NCBI GenBank assembly: GCA_014529385.2
Contig: CM043946.1
Span: 38,142,058-38,206,057, forward strand
Source: Adiantum capillus-veneris
Lineage: Eukaryota > Streptophyta > Polypodiopsida > Polypodiales > Pteridaceae
Direction: 5' to 3'
Length of the DNA stretch: 64,000 nt
Both the position numbers and the translations under genes were made by a program. The notes beneath the pieces were generated by a model. It was given only the letters and a program-made list of their open reading frames with translations. It did no database searches and was not told where the DNA came from. Within the stretch, counting starts at the first letter, position 1, and every line of letters starts with the position of its first letter. Below, piece after piece: positions 48,096-57,508 of the stretch.

Positions 48096-48563
48096 ATGAC
48101 AAGCTATACCTTTGATGATATCCCAATCTTCTTCGGAAATCCAGAAGAACATGTTGATGATTTTCTTGCTGATTTTAGAATGGTTTGTCGTATCCTTGGT
48201 AAAAGGGATGACATTGAAAAAGGGGATTTTCTATTGCTATGCCTTAGAGGCAACGCTGAGCAATGGTTTTGGAGTATGTCTCCTCAGATTGAAGATGGAT
48301 ATACCCAAATTTCCAAAGCTTTGAAGGCCAGATTCTCTAAAGTTCCAACAACGGAGAAAGCATGGGCTTCACTACGGAGACTTCAACAACATGGTGAAGA
48401 CTACTATATTTTTTCTCGTCAATGGGAAGGATGTGGATTTAGTTCTACATTTTCACATTATGTAAAAATGGATCAATTTATTTCGGGTTTGTCTCCTTTC
48501 CTAAAGACTAAGGTTACTTGTAGTGGACCCTCTACCTTTGAAGAAGCGGTCACTATTGCCTGA
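48096..48563 (+). CDS. gag-like protein of the pol-less element
   Basis: The 155-codon frame begins MTSYTFDDIPIFFGNPEEHV and has the retrotransposon gag pattern: DDIEKGDFLLLCLRGNAEQW, then ARFSKVPTTEKAWASLRRL, then YVKMDQFISGLSPFLKTKV. It ends at a TGA (48561-48563) inside FEEAVTIA, after which the same frame continues RKFHKYFY. The likely original product was longer and may have included the next frame. No zinc knuckle is seen. It probably provides the capsid for its own RNA. Confidence 0.7.
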   Translation: MTSYTFDDIPIFFGNPEEHVDDFLADFRMVCRILGKRDDIEKGDFLLLCLRGNAEQWFWSMSPQIEDGYTQISKALKARFSKVPTTEKAWASLRRLQQHGEDYYIFSRQWEGCGFSSTFSHYVKMDQFISGLSPFLKTKVTCSGPSTFEEAVTIA

Positions 48564-48659
48564 AGGAAGTTTCACAAGTACTTCTACATCAAAAATTGTT
48601 TCCATCATGCTGAAAGAACCAACCATCATGAAAGTGTTTCTATCAAGGAGTCATCTCCT

Positions 48660-49943
48660 TTGCCATACTTGTCTCCTTCTACTCCGACAAATGTTGAAGA
48701 AGTTACTTACATGCCAACTGATTATTCAAGTGCTAAAGTGTGTGGCCAAGATTCAAATGTGGAATCTCTTTCTTCTACCTTTATCACAAGCATGCAAAAA
48801 TCGACACAAGATATCTCAAATGGCATTGATGATTCAATAATGGATGCATCCAACCTTTTGGCGGAGGATCAATTTCTAGTCCGAGCAGACGAAGCTTTTG
48901 TGCAACATGACTCTATGAAGAATGAAGACCTTGAAGGTAACCTTGATCTTATGGAATGTTCTGAGAGTGTATCTTGTCTAAAAGAAGAGAGTGAAGAAGA
49001 GGATGATATCATAGGTGGGGAGATCATAGACCACATTGATCATAAAGATATGATTGTGTACGTGGAATGCCAACTCCAAAACAAAGTAGAAGAGTGTGAG
49101 TTGAATCCATGTGAGGATAATCTTAAAAAAGTGTTTGAGGATGTTGAAAAGCATTGGTATGATCCATATATGTTAAGCATAGAGGAACCTATCATGCAAG
49201 AAGCCAAAGTTTTTACAAAATCAAACAGTAATCCATCAACCTTTGAGGTGGTACAATGTGAGGAGTTACAACCTTGCCAAAGGGGGGGCTTAGAAGGGGA
49301 TGAAGAACATGGTAGAGTAGTAAAAAATAAAATCATAAAAGGAAACTATCAGAATGGTATCATTCTCTCCAATGGTGTTTTAGTGGGTGGCTCTTCATTC
49401 ATGGGACAATTTCTTAGCAAGAAAATCCAAGCTTTTGAAGCCCCAATCATCTTCACATTGGGTTTCACCTCTTCAAGGTCAACTTCTCCTCTCTTCACAT
49501 ATACCTTTCATCGGGGACACCATACCTTCTTAACTGGAAGAAGACATGAATACTTGGTGATAAACGGATGTTTCCAAATCTTCTTCACTTGGTTCTTTGG
49601 TGTATGGAGGTCGCACATTGTGATGATTCTGGTCTTCATCATAGATGAAAAACTTGTTGATTGCTACATGTGGATATTTCATCAATCAGTACCAAAATCT
49701 ATTCTCTTCCAATGTTTTGGAAGCAATAGAAACCTTCGTCTATTATCTACTTATGTGGTAAACTATCTGCAATATCTTCCAATAGCAGCTGGAAGCATGG
49801 ATCAAGATTTCCTAAATCATAAAGGTCATAGAATGTTTTACTTGATGAGCCTACCCAGGTTGAATGAAATTTATGAGCTACAATTCAGGAATTCGCTCAT
49901 ACAAGCTCTTGAAGATCGTAGCAGATACATCAACTTTACATAG
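48660..49943 (+). CDS. 427-codon frame of unknown function in the pol-less element
   Basis: The first half is very acidic (LKEESEEEDDIIGGEIIDH, VEECELNPCEDNLKKVFEDV). The second half is hydrophobic and aromatic, with GCFQIFFTWFFGVWRSHIVM and ILVFIIDEKLVDCYMWIF, which could contain one or two membrane segments. No known protease or polymerase motif is present. Codon 1 is in the same frame as the end of gag after the TGA, so it may be the C-terminal half of a gag-derived polyprotein. An env-like or captured sequence are other options. The upstream ATG used here is not certain. Confidence 0.5.
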   Translation: MPYLSPSTPTNVEEVTYMPTDYSSAKVCGQDSNVESLSSTFITSMQKSTQDISNGIDDSIMDASNLLAEDQFLVRADEAFVQHDSMKNEDLEGNLDLMECSESVSCLKEESEEEDDIIGGEIIDHIDHKDMIVYVECQLQNKVEECELNPCEDNLKKVFEDVEKHWYDPYMLSIEEPIMQEAKVFTKSNSNPSTFEVVQCEELQPCQRGGLEGDEEHGRVVKNKIIKGNYQNGIILSNGVLVGGSSFMGQFLSKKIQAFEAPIIFTLGFTSSRSTSPLFTYTFHRGHHTFLTGRRHEYLVINGCFQIFFTWFFGVWRSHIVMILVFIIDEKLVDCYMWIFHQSVPKSILFQCFGSNRNLRLLSTYVVNYLQYLPIAAGSMDQDFLNHKGHRMFYLMSLPRLNEIYELQFRNSLIQALEDRSRYINFT

Positions 49944-50283
49944 GAGGAAGAGCAACCAATCTTTTATATCACATTCATAGTGATAGATGCAATGATGGAC
50001 AACAGTAAAATCTACAAGTTTCCTCAACCAAAATCAGTAAGTGATTCCATACCATACATCTCGCTTTATTTCAAGATCTTTGATCCTGGGGGGTGCTTAT
50101 GGAAACTTTCTCGATGGAGGAGGTTTACTCCGTCACTTCATTTCATCCTGCTATTCGCTCTGAGAACCTTTCATATCACACAAGGTTTCTAAATCATACA
50201 AAGATGAGAGCAGACAAAGATAGACCTTACACAATCTACATGTTGTATGATCGGATAAATGGTACATGAATGTACCATTATCT

Positions 50284-50297
50284 AAGGGGGCGGCTAA
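50284..50297 (+). other. polypurine tract of the gag-only element
   Basis: AAGGGGGCGGCTAA directly before the 3' LTR. Confidence 0.7.
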
Positions 50298-51887
50298 TGA
50301 TAGCCGTTTTTCGGCTTTCCATTAATTCCATAGTAAGCTACCTCACCCTATCAAATCACTCAAACATTTTGGTTATCCCTACCATTTCGCTATACATAGG
50401 CGTGTGTGAGTTAGGGGGTTTTTCCCATATCTTCTTAAAATCCTCAGCTAGCTAGTCACTGGGCTAGTTGAGTCAAAAAAATAAATAAAATCAAAAAAAT
50501 AAAATATATTATGGTCCATTTGTGTGTAAATATTGCATTATATATATGGCCTAAATATAGGGATTTTTATAATTATTCTAGTATTTTATTTAAATATTTA
50601 TACTTAGGTGTGTGTTTTATTAAACCTATGTACACCTTCTTTCATCCTCTTCCACCATAAGTATATTTATTGCCAATATGTACATACTCTAACCTTATAT
50701 TTTTTCTTTATACAAATCACTCCCACATTTTCACCCTCACCCTCGTGAAAACAAAAAAATTAATTTCTACTCATTGGTCACGTTTATTATATTATTTACT
50801 TGCATACCTTTTCCTCTTTCACCCAAAATAATACAAAGACGGACCATATCATATGATTCCAATATCTTTCCATATCCATAATTCCTCCATATTTTTATTA
50901 TTATTCTAACACCATGTGCTCATTGAGCTAAAGTCCATGAATAGTCCATACACTAGTCCCACCATGTATATATTTCTTTATTCACCAATAATACTCCTCC
51001 ATGCATGTGCCAAGGGAAACTTGGATGCTTTGTATTATGATATGACAAAGGAGAGGCTCACTCTTGGATGTATTGTACAAATTCAACAAAGGAGGGGGCC
51101 ACTGAAGACTTTTTGTGAAGAAAAAGTAGGTCTTTTGGTGGGATTTTTAATATCCATCTCCACTCCGAATTTGGAGTGGTGGTCAGAAAAGAAAATGTAG
51201 CCCAAGCTCTGAATAATCACCTCAAAGTTTTTCACGATTTTTGGAGCTATCAGTCGTGAGCTATGATTTTTTGAGTGGACCTCAGTCTGCCCACTTTTCT
51301 CACAAGTAGCCCATAGGCTTCTCTCACCTCTTTCCACACTTCTACACACAGACACACACATTCCTCTCAATTCCTCGCTCAAACCTACACCTTCAATGGT
51401 TTCTCTCACCTTCTTCACCATTAACCTCCCCTCTTACTTCCATAGCTCTCATATGAGCTCTCCATGTACATACACCATCTCTATGCCTCTCTCTATTATC
51501 TCCAAAGTACAATTTCATCTTAACCCATATATATATACATAAATTCAGCATGTGTACCATGCTTAACCTCTGCAAATCAAGAGATCTCATCAACGGAATT
51601 ACCATTTTCATCAGGATAATCAACCTTGGCGGCGGTGGCGTAAAGAAGGGAAGACGAAGAAGAAGATCGATAGTCATTTTGAGAACCTACACAAGTAAGT
51701 CCAAAACTTCTTCAAGCTTCACCATCACAAGGATTTTCTCACTTCATTCAACCATCCACCCCATTCTACCCATTGTAAATATATCATTAAATTTCTAGTG
51801 ATTACTAACACTAACCACTAACATACTAACACAAAATAGCATTGACATAACCATGAAAGACACCTCACCTCAAAACATGTACAAAGT

Positions 51888-51934
<47 letters not shown>

Positions 51935-52965
51935 TTTCCTTAAAACTCTACTTTCACCTTATTCACCATCAATAATTCTCTCTTTTGAGCCCACATCCAT
52001 GACTCAAGTAGACAAAGAAGGCCCGCAATGTTTTGATATTCAAAAAAATCATAATCCTGATTTGTTAGCTTGTAAATTAGGATTTGTAATAATCTTAATG
52101 AGGGGTATCCAACCTATAAATAGGCCCCTCTCCTTCTTGTAAAACAACCTCCAACATCTCACATAGCACCCCAACACTCTATGCGTGAGGAGAGACTTAG
52201 GTGTAGCAACCACTTGTGAGCTTCACTCTTGGTGTGAGAGAAGCCTTCAGGCTACACATTGCAAGTGAGAGAGCGTGAGTTCCACAAATCTCAAAACCAC
52301 TATTGTATATGCTCCTTCATCATCAATAAATTTAGGTTTGGTGCATCAAAGGCATGATTCGACGTTCAAATCTTCGTCCTTCCATTTGTGCAATACGGTT
52401 TGGTGAATTCAAGGTGACTTTTGTATTTTGAGTTTTTATCGGTTGATCTTGATTTTAGAAAGTGTTTTAGTGTGTTTTTCATTGTCAGTTTTTGTCCATT
52501 GTAAGAGGGTATTGTGGTGAGAGGTCTCCCACACCCTAAGACAGTGTGTGTGTGTTTTGGCAATGTTTAGCAATCACTAAGCATTGAGTGAGTTTTGTAC
52601 AAGTTCTACGATAGCATCATAACAAACCATCTCCATTTGCAAGTCACAAATAAGGTATTACGCAAGATCCATTCCTCTCTCTCTTCCCTTTGCTCTAGCT
52701 CTCTCTAGTCCATTTTCTGTGTGTCTTGGTGTGAGGTTGTTTGTGTGTGTTTTTTTTTGTGGTGTATCTTTTTTGTTGTGACAAAATCTCTCTTGCGTCC
52801 TAGTTCGCATACCACAACTAGGTGGTGCCCCTATCTTGTTTGGGTTTGGCTATGGGTTTGTTGTTTTGTTGTGCTTGTGGTTGCCCCAACCCCAATTGAG
52901 CAGCACGGGAGCCTTGAGAGGTGTTTAGAGGTTGCCTTTCTTGTTGCCCGCCCCGGACCGCCTCA
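50298..52965 (+). repeat. 3' LTR of the gag-only element
   Basis: Collinear with 45188-47795. It differs by a longer CT run (51889-51931), a 31-bp insertion near 52240 and scattered substitutions. Preceded by the polypurine tract AAGGGGGCGGCTAA (50284-50297). Confidence 0.9.
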
Positions 52966-53075
52966 CTAGTTAGCATGCATATTTTGTTAACTAGCAGAGA
53001 AGGTACTGTTATTAGCATACACAGTATACCAACTAGCATACAAAAAATGCCAATTAGTATTCACAATATGTTAGC
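52966..53075 (-). repeat. palindrome array 3, right part
   Basis: CTAGTTAGCATGCATATTTT and the following units continue array 3 after the gag-only element. The block closely matches 45017-45113, so the array itself contains a duplicated segment of about 100 bp. Confidence 0.8.
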
Positions 53076-53397
53076 TAGGGTCCTGCAAATGCTGGACAAC
53101 AAACTCAGCCCAATTGAGCTGCATGATTGAGCCACTTGCAATTGCCACTGGACTGAATTGTACATGTCACCACGAATGCTACTACATTTGAAGTGATATT
53201 TGTTGCAATCCTTGGCCTCTCTAAATACAATGAACCACTCCAAATCTGTAATCTTCTCCCACTGCACCAATCTGGGGTCGTCACCGTCCATGGAGAGACC
53301 ATCGACAACATTAAACTCTTCTGCTATTACACAAAACTTTTCCTGGAGTGGGATGTTCAGCTTGGGAGCTTTACATCGGTCTTCACATCACAAAGGA
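53061..53397 (-). pseudogene. possible first exon of the minus-strand gene, unknown family
   Basis: A frame free of stops on the minus strand reads KLNIPLQEKFCVIAEEFNVV, DDPRLVQWEKITDLEWFIVF and YHFKCSSIRGDMYNSVQW. The composition looks like a real globular protein, and it lies on the same strand as the FCP1-like gene with palindrome array 3 between them, mirroring the intron of the plus-strand gene. I do not recognise a domain. No clear GT donor was identified at its end, so it may be a separate gene or a fragment. Confidence 0.35.
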
Positions 53398-53762
53398 TTA
53401 TAAGATTAAAACCTTACAAAACCCCACTAGAATAGGGCTATCAAGTAATTTATACACAGGCAATTGTGCGGGCTCTCCTTAGATGCAATCATCTAAGCAT
53501 GTATGCACCTTGAATGCCTAAGGCAATGCACAAGCACCGGATCAGTGTGAGAGAATCCACAACTAGATTGCAGCCAGGGGCTAATGCAAAAATAAGCATA
53601 TAAGTTGAATGCATAGTCCTCTTTGTTGATTGCAGCATATGCTTACCAACACAATTTTCTCATGGGTGAGAGGATTCACTAACAGATTAGTAGTCAGGGC
53701 ATGTTGGAGAAATGTGTCATGTTTTTCTTGATTTACAACTTCCACATGTGGTCCCTCTCATT

Positions 53763-53811
<49 letters not shown>

Positions 53812-54306
53812 CTGAGTCCTGCTTCCCCTTCCCTGCATGCATGTACTTTGACATTGGGGATCCGTGGAAATTAGAAGCATTCAATCTTTTGCAGGGCGGA
53901 GGAGAAGCAACAGAACCTTTGCCCCTTGATCACTTCCTTCTCGGTGGAGTACTGTGAAGACTTTTGTCAGAGGTGACTGGCTCTAGTGGTGAGATATCCT
54001 CAACTTGGGCTGACTATTGGCCTCTGCTTGCATCTCGCAATTGCTTTCCTCCCTCTCTCTGACCTGTGGCCCTTGCGCTGTGCTTCCCTCCATGCTTCAT
54101 GACTACACCACTACCTCAACATAACGACTAAGCTTAACTGTTACATATTTTAAAAATATTACGATTCATTTTTTCAAAGTCCAAGTATTACACTTTGTAT
54201 AGTTCATGATGGTGTCCCAGACACTTAAAAAAACATGACTGTCCTATCCATGTGTTATGCTTATAATATGTGCTTGTTGGCATATATTAACTAGCACAAA
54301 AAGCGC
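53398..54306. other. right subterminal region of the DNA transposon, no gene seen
   Basis: AT-rich sequence with a GA microsatellite (53767-53808). No coding pattern. It may hold the promoter of the minus-strand gene and binding sites near the terminus. A TGCTAGTTA half-site on the minus strand lies near 54288-54296. Confidence 0.5.
53767..53808. repeat. GA microsatellite
   Basis: About 21 GA units in the right subterminal region of the DNA transposon, mirroring the CT run near the left end. Confidence 0.9.
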
Positions 54307-54329
54307 GACACGTTAATATGATTTCACTC
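54307..54329 (-). repeat. right terminal inverted repeat
   Basis: Read on the minus strand it begins GAGTGAAATCATA and ends with the same ten bases TTAACGTGTC as the left terminus. A minus-strand TGCTAGTTA lies just inside, as at the left end. Confidence 0.8.
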
Positions 54330-56207
54330 TTAAGGCCTGGTAATAGGCCAAGTTCAATGCTGAATGTATGCCAGATGCGGCTCAAAGGGACAAAAGATGT
54401 CTTGGTAATGCTAAACAGTGAGTATGCTTGAAGTGTTCATAGATGGATTTTTATTAATCAAAGTTGAAGTACTTGAAGGGCTCTACATGCCCGTCTTTAT
54501 GGCTCGTCAATCGGAGCTACGGATAAGAAGTTATGACAGCTTTAAGTTGAGTTAGAAGTAGATCTGTACCGGATTGGGCAGCTGCAGCTAGGGTGATAGA
54601 ATTGAAATGAAGCATGGGTCTAAAGTGCTCACTTTGTAGAGCACGTCGGTCTTCATAGATCAGTGATCGGAGTTACGCTTGCCGAGTTATTGGCCGTTAA
54701 AGATGCATGAGGGGCCGGTTCCGTCAGATCGGTCATCTCGATCGGAGTGCTATCTGGGAATTTTGAGTTTTCATCCAGGTTTTTGAAATGCAATGATGGC
54801 GAGGAAAAGCCAACGTGGCTCCAGCTTGCTGGGGAAAAATGATATGCTTGGCAACGCTTTAGCCAGCATTTACGCCTGTGCCCGCCTAATGTGGCCATCC
54901 AATGAAGGATGCCAGGCATTGCATCAGCCTGATATTTATGACAAATGTGATTCCCTTACAATGACCATGGCCACCAATGAAGAATCTTGGCAAAGCCTTG
55001 GCCAATATGTATGCCAAATGTGGTGCTGTTACGAAAGCACAAGAAGTTCTTGTTCACTTCTTTGTAAAACATGTCGTCTTTTGGAATGCAATAATTTCGG
55101 GCGATGCCTTGGTCGGTATGTATGCTTAATGTGGGTCCTCAATGAAGTTTATAGACCGAGGGAAGCTAGCCGCTCAAAGGTCCAAGGGAAAAAGGCCGCC
55201 CAAAAGAGGCTATTGGCCGTCTAAGGAAAGGAGTTGGCCGCCATAAATTGAGACCAAAACGGATTTGGTCGCCCCACTATTGGTCACCCTTTTTTTTAAG
55301 GGCATGTGTGAACAATGGAAATAAAAGGAAAGCGAAGTCCATGGCAGGCAATAGAGACCACAGGCAGCGAGGAGGGAAGTAGAGATCGCGCTCGCCAGCA
55401 CGGGCCTCAGATGAGGTCACCGTAGAGACGAAAAACACTCAGAAGCTCCTCGCGCACAGGTTCGGCACCAACGGGCCTAGATTTAGTGCTGGTCAAAATC
55501 CCACCATGGCCACATCATAGGGATGGGTCCCGCCACATCAGCTACCCATTAGCGACATCGCTAATGGGTAGGCTATTTTTTGGTAAGGGAGACATGCAAC
55601 CTATATAAAGAGGGGACTCATGTGATTGAGTGGGGCTTTCTCATGGTTTTTTCTCTCTTCGGGAGTATAAGCCAAAGCTTTTAAACCTCATTAGCCAAGA
55701 ATCAAATTGCTCTCTTGCTCTCCGAGGAAGAAGGTGAGAGGCATTAGCCATCTTAATCTAAAGCTCTCAAAGCTAAAGCTCTGGTATGTTTCTTTTTCTT
55801 CCCTTTTCATTTTGAACGCTCTCAAGAAGCAAGTCACGCAAAGATCTTGAGCGCTAAAGCTCCATAGCCCAAGCTAAGCTTCGTTAAGCTTTCCTAAGCC
55901 TAAGCCTAATCTCTCAAGCCAAGAAAAGCTCTCAATTTCAGTAAAATCTCATTAGCAGAGCATAAAACTAATCCCGCTTAAGCCGATTTTTGTAAACTCT
56001 CTAAACCTAAACACAAACTCTTAACCCAAGCCTAATCCTAATCTCGCCTAAGCCATAATCCTAAGCTCTCCAAGCCATTAACTCGGAATTAATCCGATAA
56101 CCATAAACTGGATTGGACCACCCAAGGCTTTGGAAGTTAAAGGCAGAAGACAATCCAAGGTAGTTACTACTGATCGTCTTGATTAGCACCTCGATTAAGA
56201 CAGGTTA
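54330..56207 (+). repeat. 3' LTR of the fungus-like Ty3 element, displaced remainder
   Basis: The sequence from TTAAGGCCTGG onward is collinear with 8536-10375 of the 5' LTR, including the TATA box (55601-55610) and the leucine/alanine-codon-like AAGCTAAGC leader near 55870. It begins exactly where 17084-17176 stops, apart from the repeated TTAA. The match ends at GACAGGTTA (56207); about 200 bp of the 5' LTR have no counterpart here, so the end is truncated or the true LTR end is earlier. Confidence 0.8.
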
Positions 56208-56790
56208 TAGGAGGTTTGTGCAGAGGAGAATTCACAAGGCTTGTGATAGGTCATTAAGGACTTATTTGAGGACAAATTGGTGGCCCGAGTTCTTTAGCTA
56301 TAGGGGAAGCTTTAACTTCTATGGCTCAGGTCGTTCAACTCTTTGCAAGGGTTGACATGCAAGATTAGGACAATCTAGGACGATGTCATTGCTTTTGGAG
56401 GCAACATGTTCACACAGCGCATGGTTGCCTAGCTACTCTCCAAACTTCCTTTAGGCCTTGACTCTTACTATCAAGTTCTAATTTTCTTTTGTTCGATCCA
56501 AACCCAACTTGGTAAGAGGTTCTTCTCGAGCTCATGTAGATCAAGATTCATTCCAAGTTTCAGGCTAGAGGGGCTATAGGCACAGATGACACATTGTTGG
56601 CAAAGAGCAAGGGATGGGGACAAGGTAAGAAACGCAAATTTTTGAGTTGGACAATTCCTCTTCAATAGAGAAAAATAAGAAGAACATGAAATTCAAGGAT
56701 ATAGAATTTTATTATTGTAAGAAAAGGGGCACAAGTAGACAGAGTGTTGGAAGAAGAAAAGGGCTGGGGTAGATAACTAAGGAGAAAAAC
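56208..56790 (+). pseudogene. copia-like gag remnant
   Basis: One frame reads LLSKLPLGLDSYYQVL near 56430, like the LP...D block of Ty1/copia gag. About 260 bp later YYCKKRGTSRQS (near 56720) looks like a decayed CCHC zinc knuckle in which the His and last Cys are lost. Frames are broken by stops. It begins just after the displaced Ty3 LTR and may be the continuation of the remnant that stops at 8446, which would make copia gag the original target. Confidence 0.4.
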
Positions 56791-57287
56791 ACAGCTTTGA
56801 GGGTGGTGATGATTGATAGGATATCTTTGGTTGTAGCTTGTCTTGGGATTCTGCATGTTGCACCTATCACATCTCACAAAGAGACAGGCCCAAGAATAAA
56901 ATGTCAATCCAAGGGAACAAGTGACTTGACTAGGGCATGGAAGCATGCCAAGATATTTCAAGTCTCTTGTCTAAAAAAAAACACTTCGTAAAAACAATCT
57001 ATGAGCTTTGTAGTTGTTAAATCCTAACTTCTATCTCTTTGATCAAGAAACACATGAAAATCCAAGAGCAAATCACCTCCAAACAACACAAAATTCAATC
57101 GCCTCATTCCTTACAAGGTCAAATGACTTTTGGACCATCAAACCCCAGATAAGTGCATTCTTTCAAGTGCCAAAAATCCTTTGGGAGTTCTTGACTCATC
57201 CAACTAAGCATAATCTCAAGCACACGTGTAGCTTGCTCTTTGCTAAAGATAGCTAGGCCTCTCTAAGCCTCATCACTCCTAAGGTAG
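56791..57287. other. no recognisable gene
   Basis: No motif or repeat was identified between the copia-like remnant and the LTR at 57288. Confidence 0.5.
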
Positions 57288-57476
57288 TGAGGCGGTCCGG
57301 GGCGGGCAACAAGAAGAGTGGCCTCTAAGCACCCTTCTAGTCTCCCGTGCTGCTCAATTGGGTTGGGGTTGGAAAAAACAACAAACACACACACAAACCC
57401 GCAACCTAACCCTACACAAATTTGTGGAACCACCTAGTTTTGGATGCGAACTAGGACACGTAAAGAGAGAAATAGA

Positions 57477-57508
<32 letters not shown>

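Larger units (their letters stand above)
45188..52965 (+). mobile_element. gag-only LTR retrotransposon (TR-GAG type), nested in palindrome array 3
   Basis: Two LTRs of 2608 and 2668 bp flank only 2.5 kb of internal sequence with a primer site, a gag frame, a second large frame of unknown kind and a polypurine tract. No protease, reverse transcriptase or integrase motif is present. CTAG flanks the element (45184-45187 and 52966-52969). Pol-less elements that keep gag are known in plants as TR-GAG; they must borrow enzymes. The primer site and polypurine tract resemble those of the Tat element, so a Tat-type partner is plausible. Confidence 0.85.
17177..54329. mobile_element. TTAA-inserting DNA transposon with 23-bp inverted termini, carrying two genes and palindrome arrays
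   Basis: The interval is bounded by TTAA on both sides and by 23-bp inverted repeats (17177-17199 and 54307-54329). The surrounding LTR is continuous across it when compared with the intact 5' LTR, which has a single TTAA. Removing the Tat nest (19723-37816) and the gag-only element (45188-52965 plus one CTAG) leaves about 11.3 kb. Inside are a plus-strand transposase-like gene, a minus-strand FCP1-like gene and three palindrome arrays. TTAA duplication is known from the piggyBac and Kolobok superfamilies; the protein does not look like piggyBac to me, and the superfamily is left open. A longer duplication (TTAAG or TTAAGG) cannot be excluded because the next bases are G. Confidence 0.8.

Noticed and set aside
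45188-52965. Segmental duplication of 2.6 kb in place of LTRs
   Set aside because: The copies have TG...CA ends, a primer site after the first, a polypurine tract before the second and a CTAG duplication outside.
17177-54329. Reading the duplicated 1.9-kb block (8537-10375 and 54334-56207) as an independent mobile element
   Set aside because: Its left end has no terminal repeat of its own, and it begins exactly where the truncated 3' LTR stops, so it is the displaced rest of that LTR.
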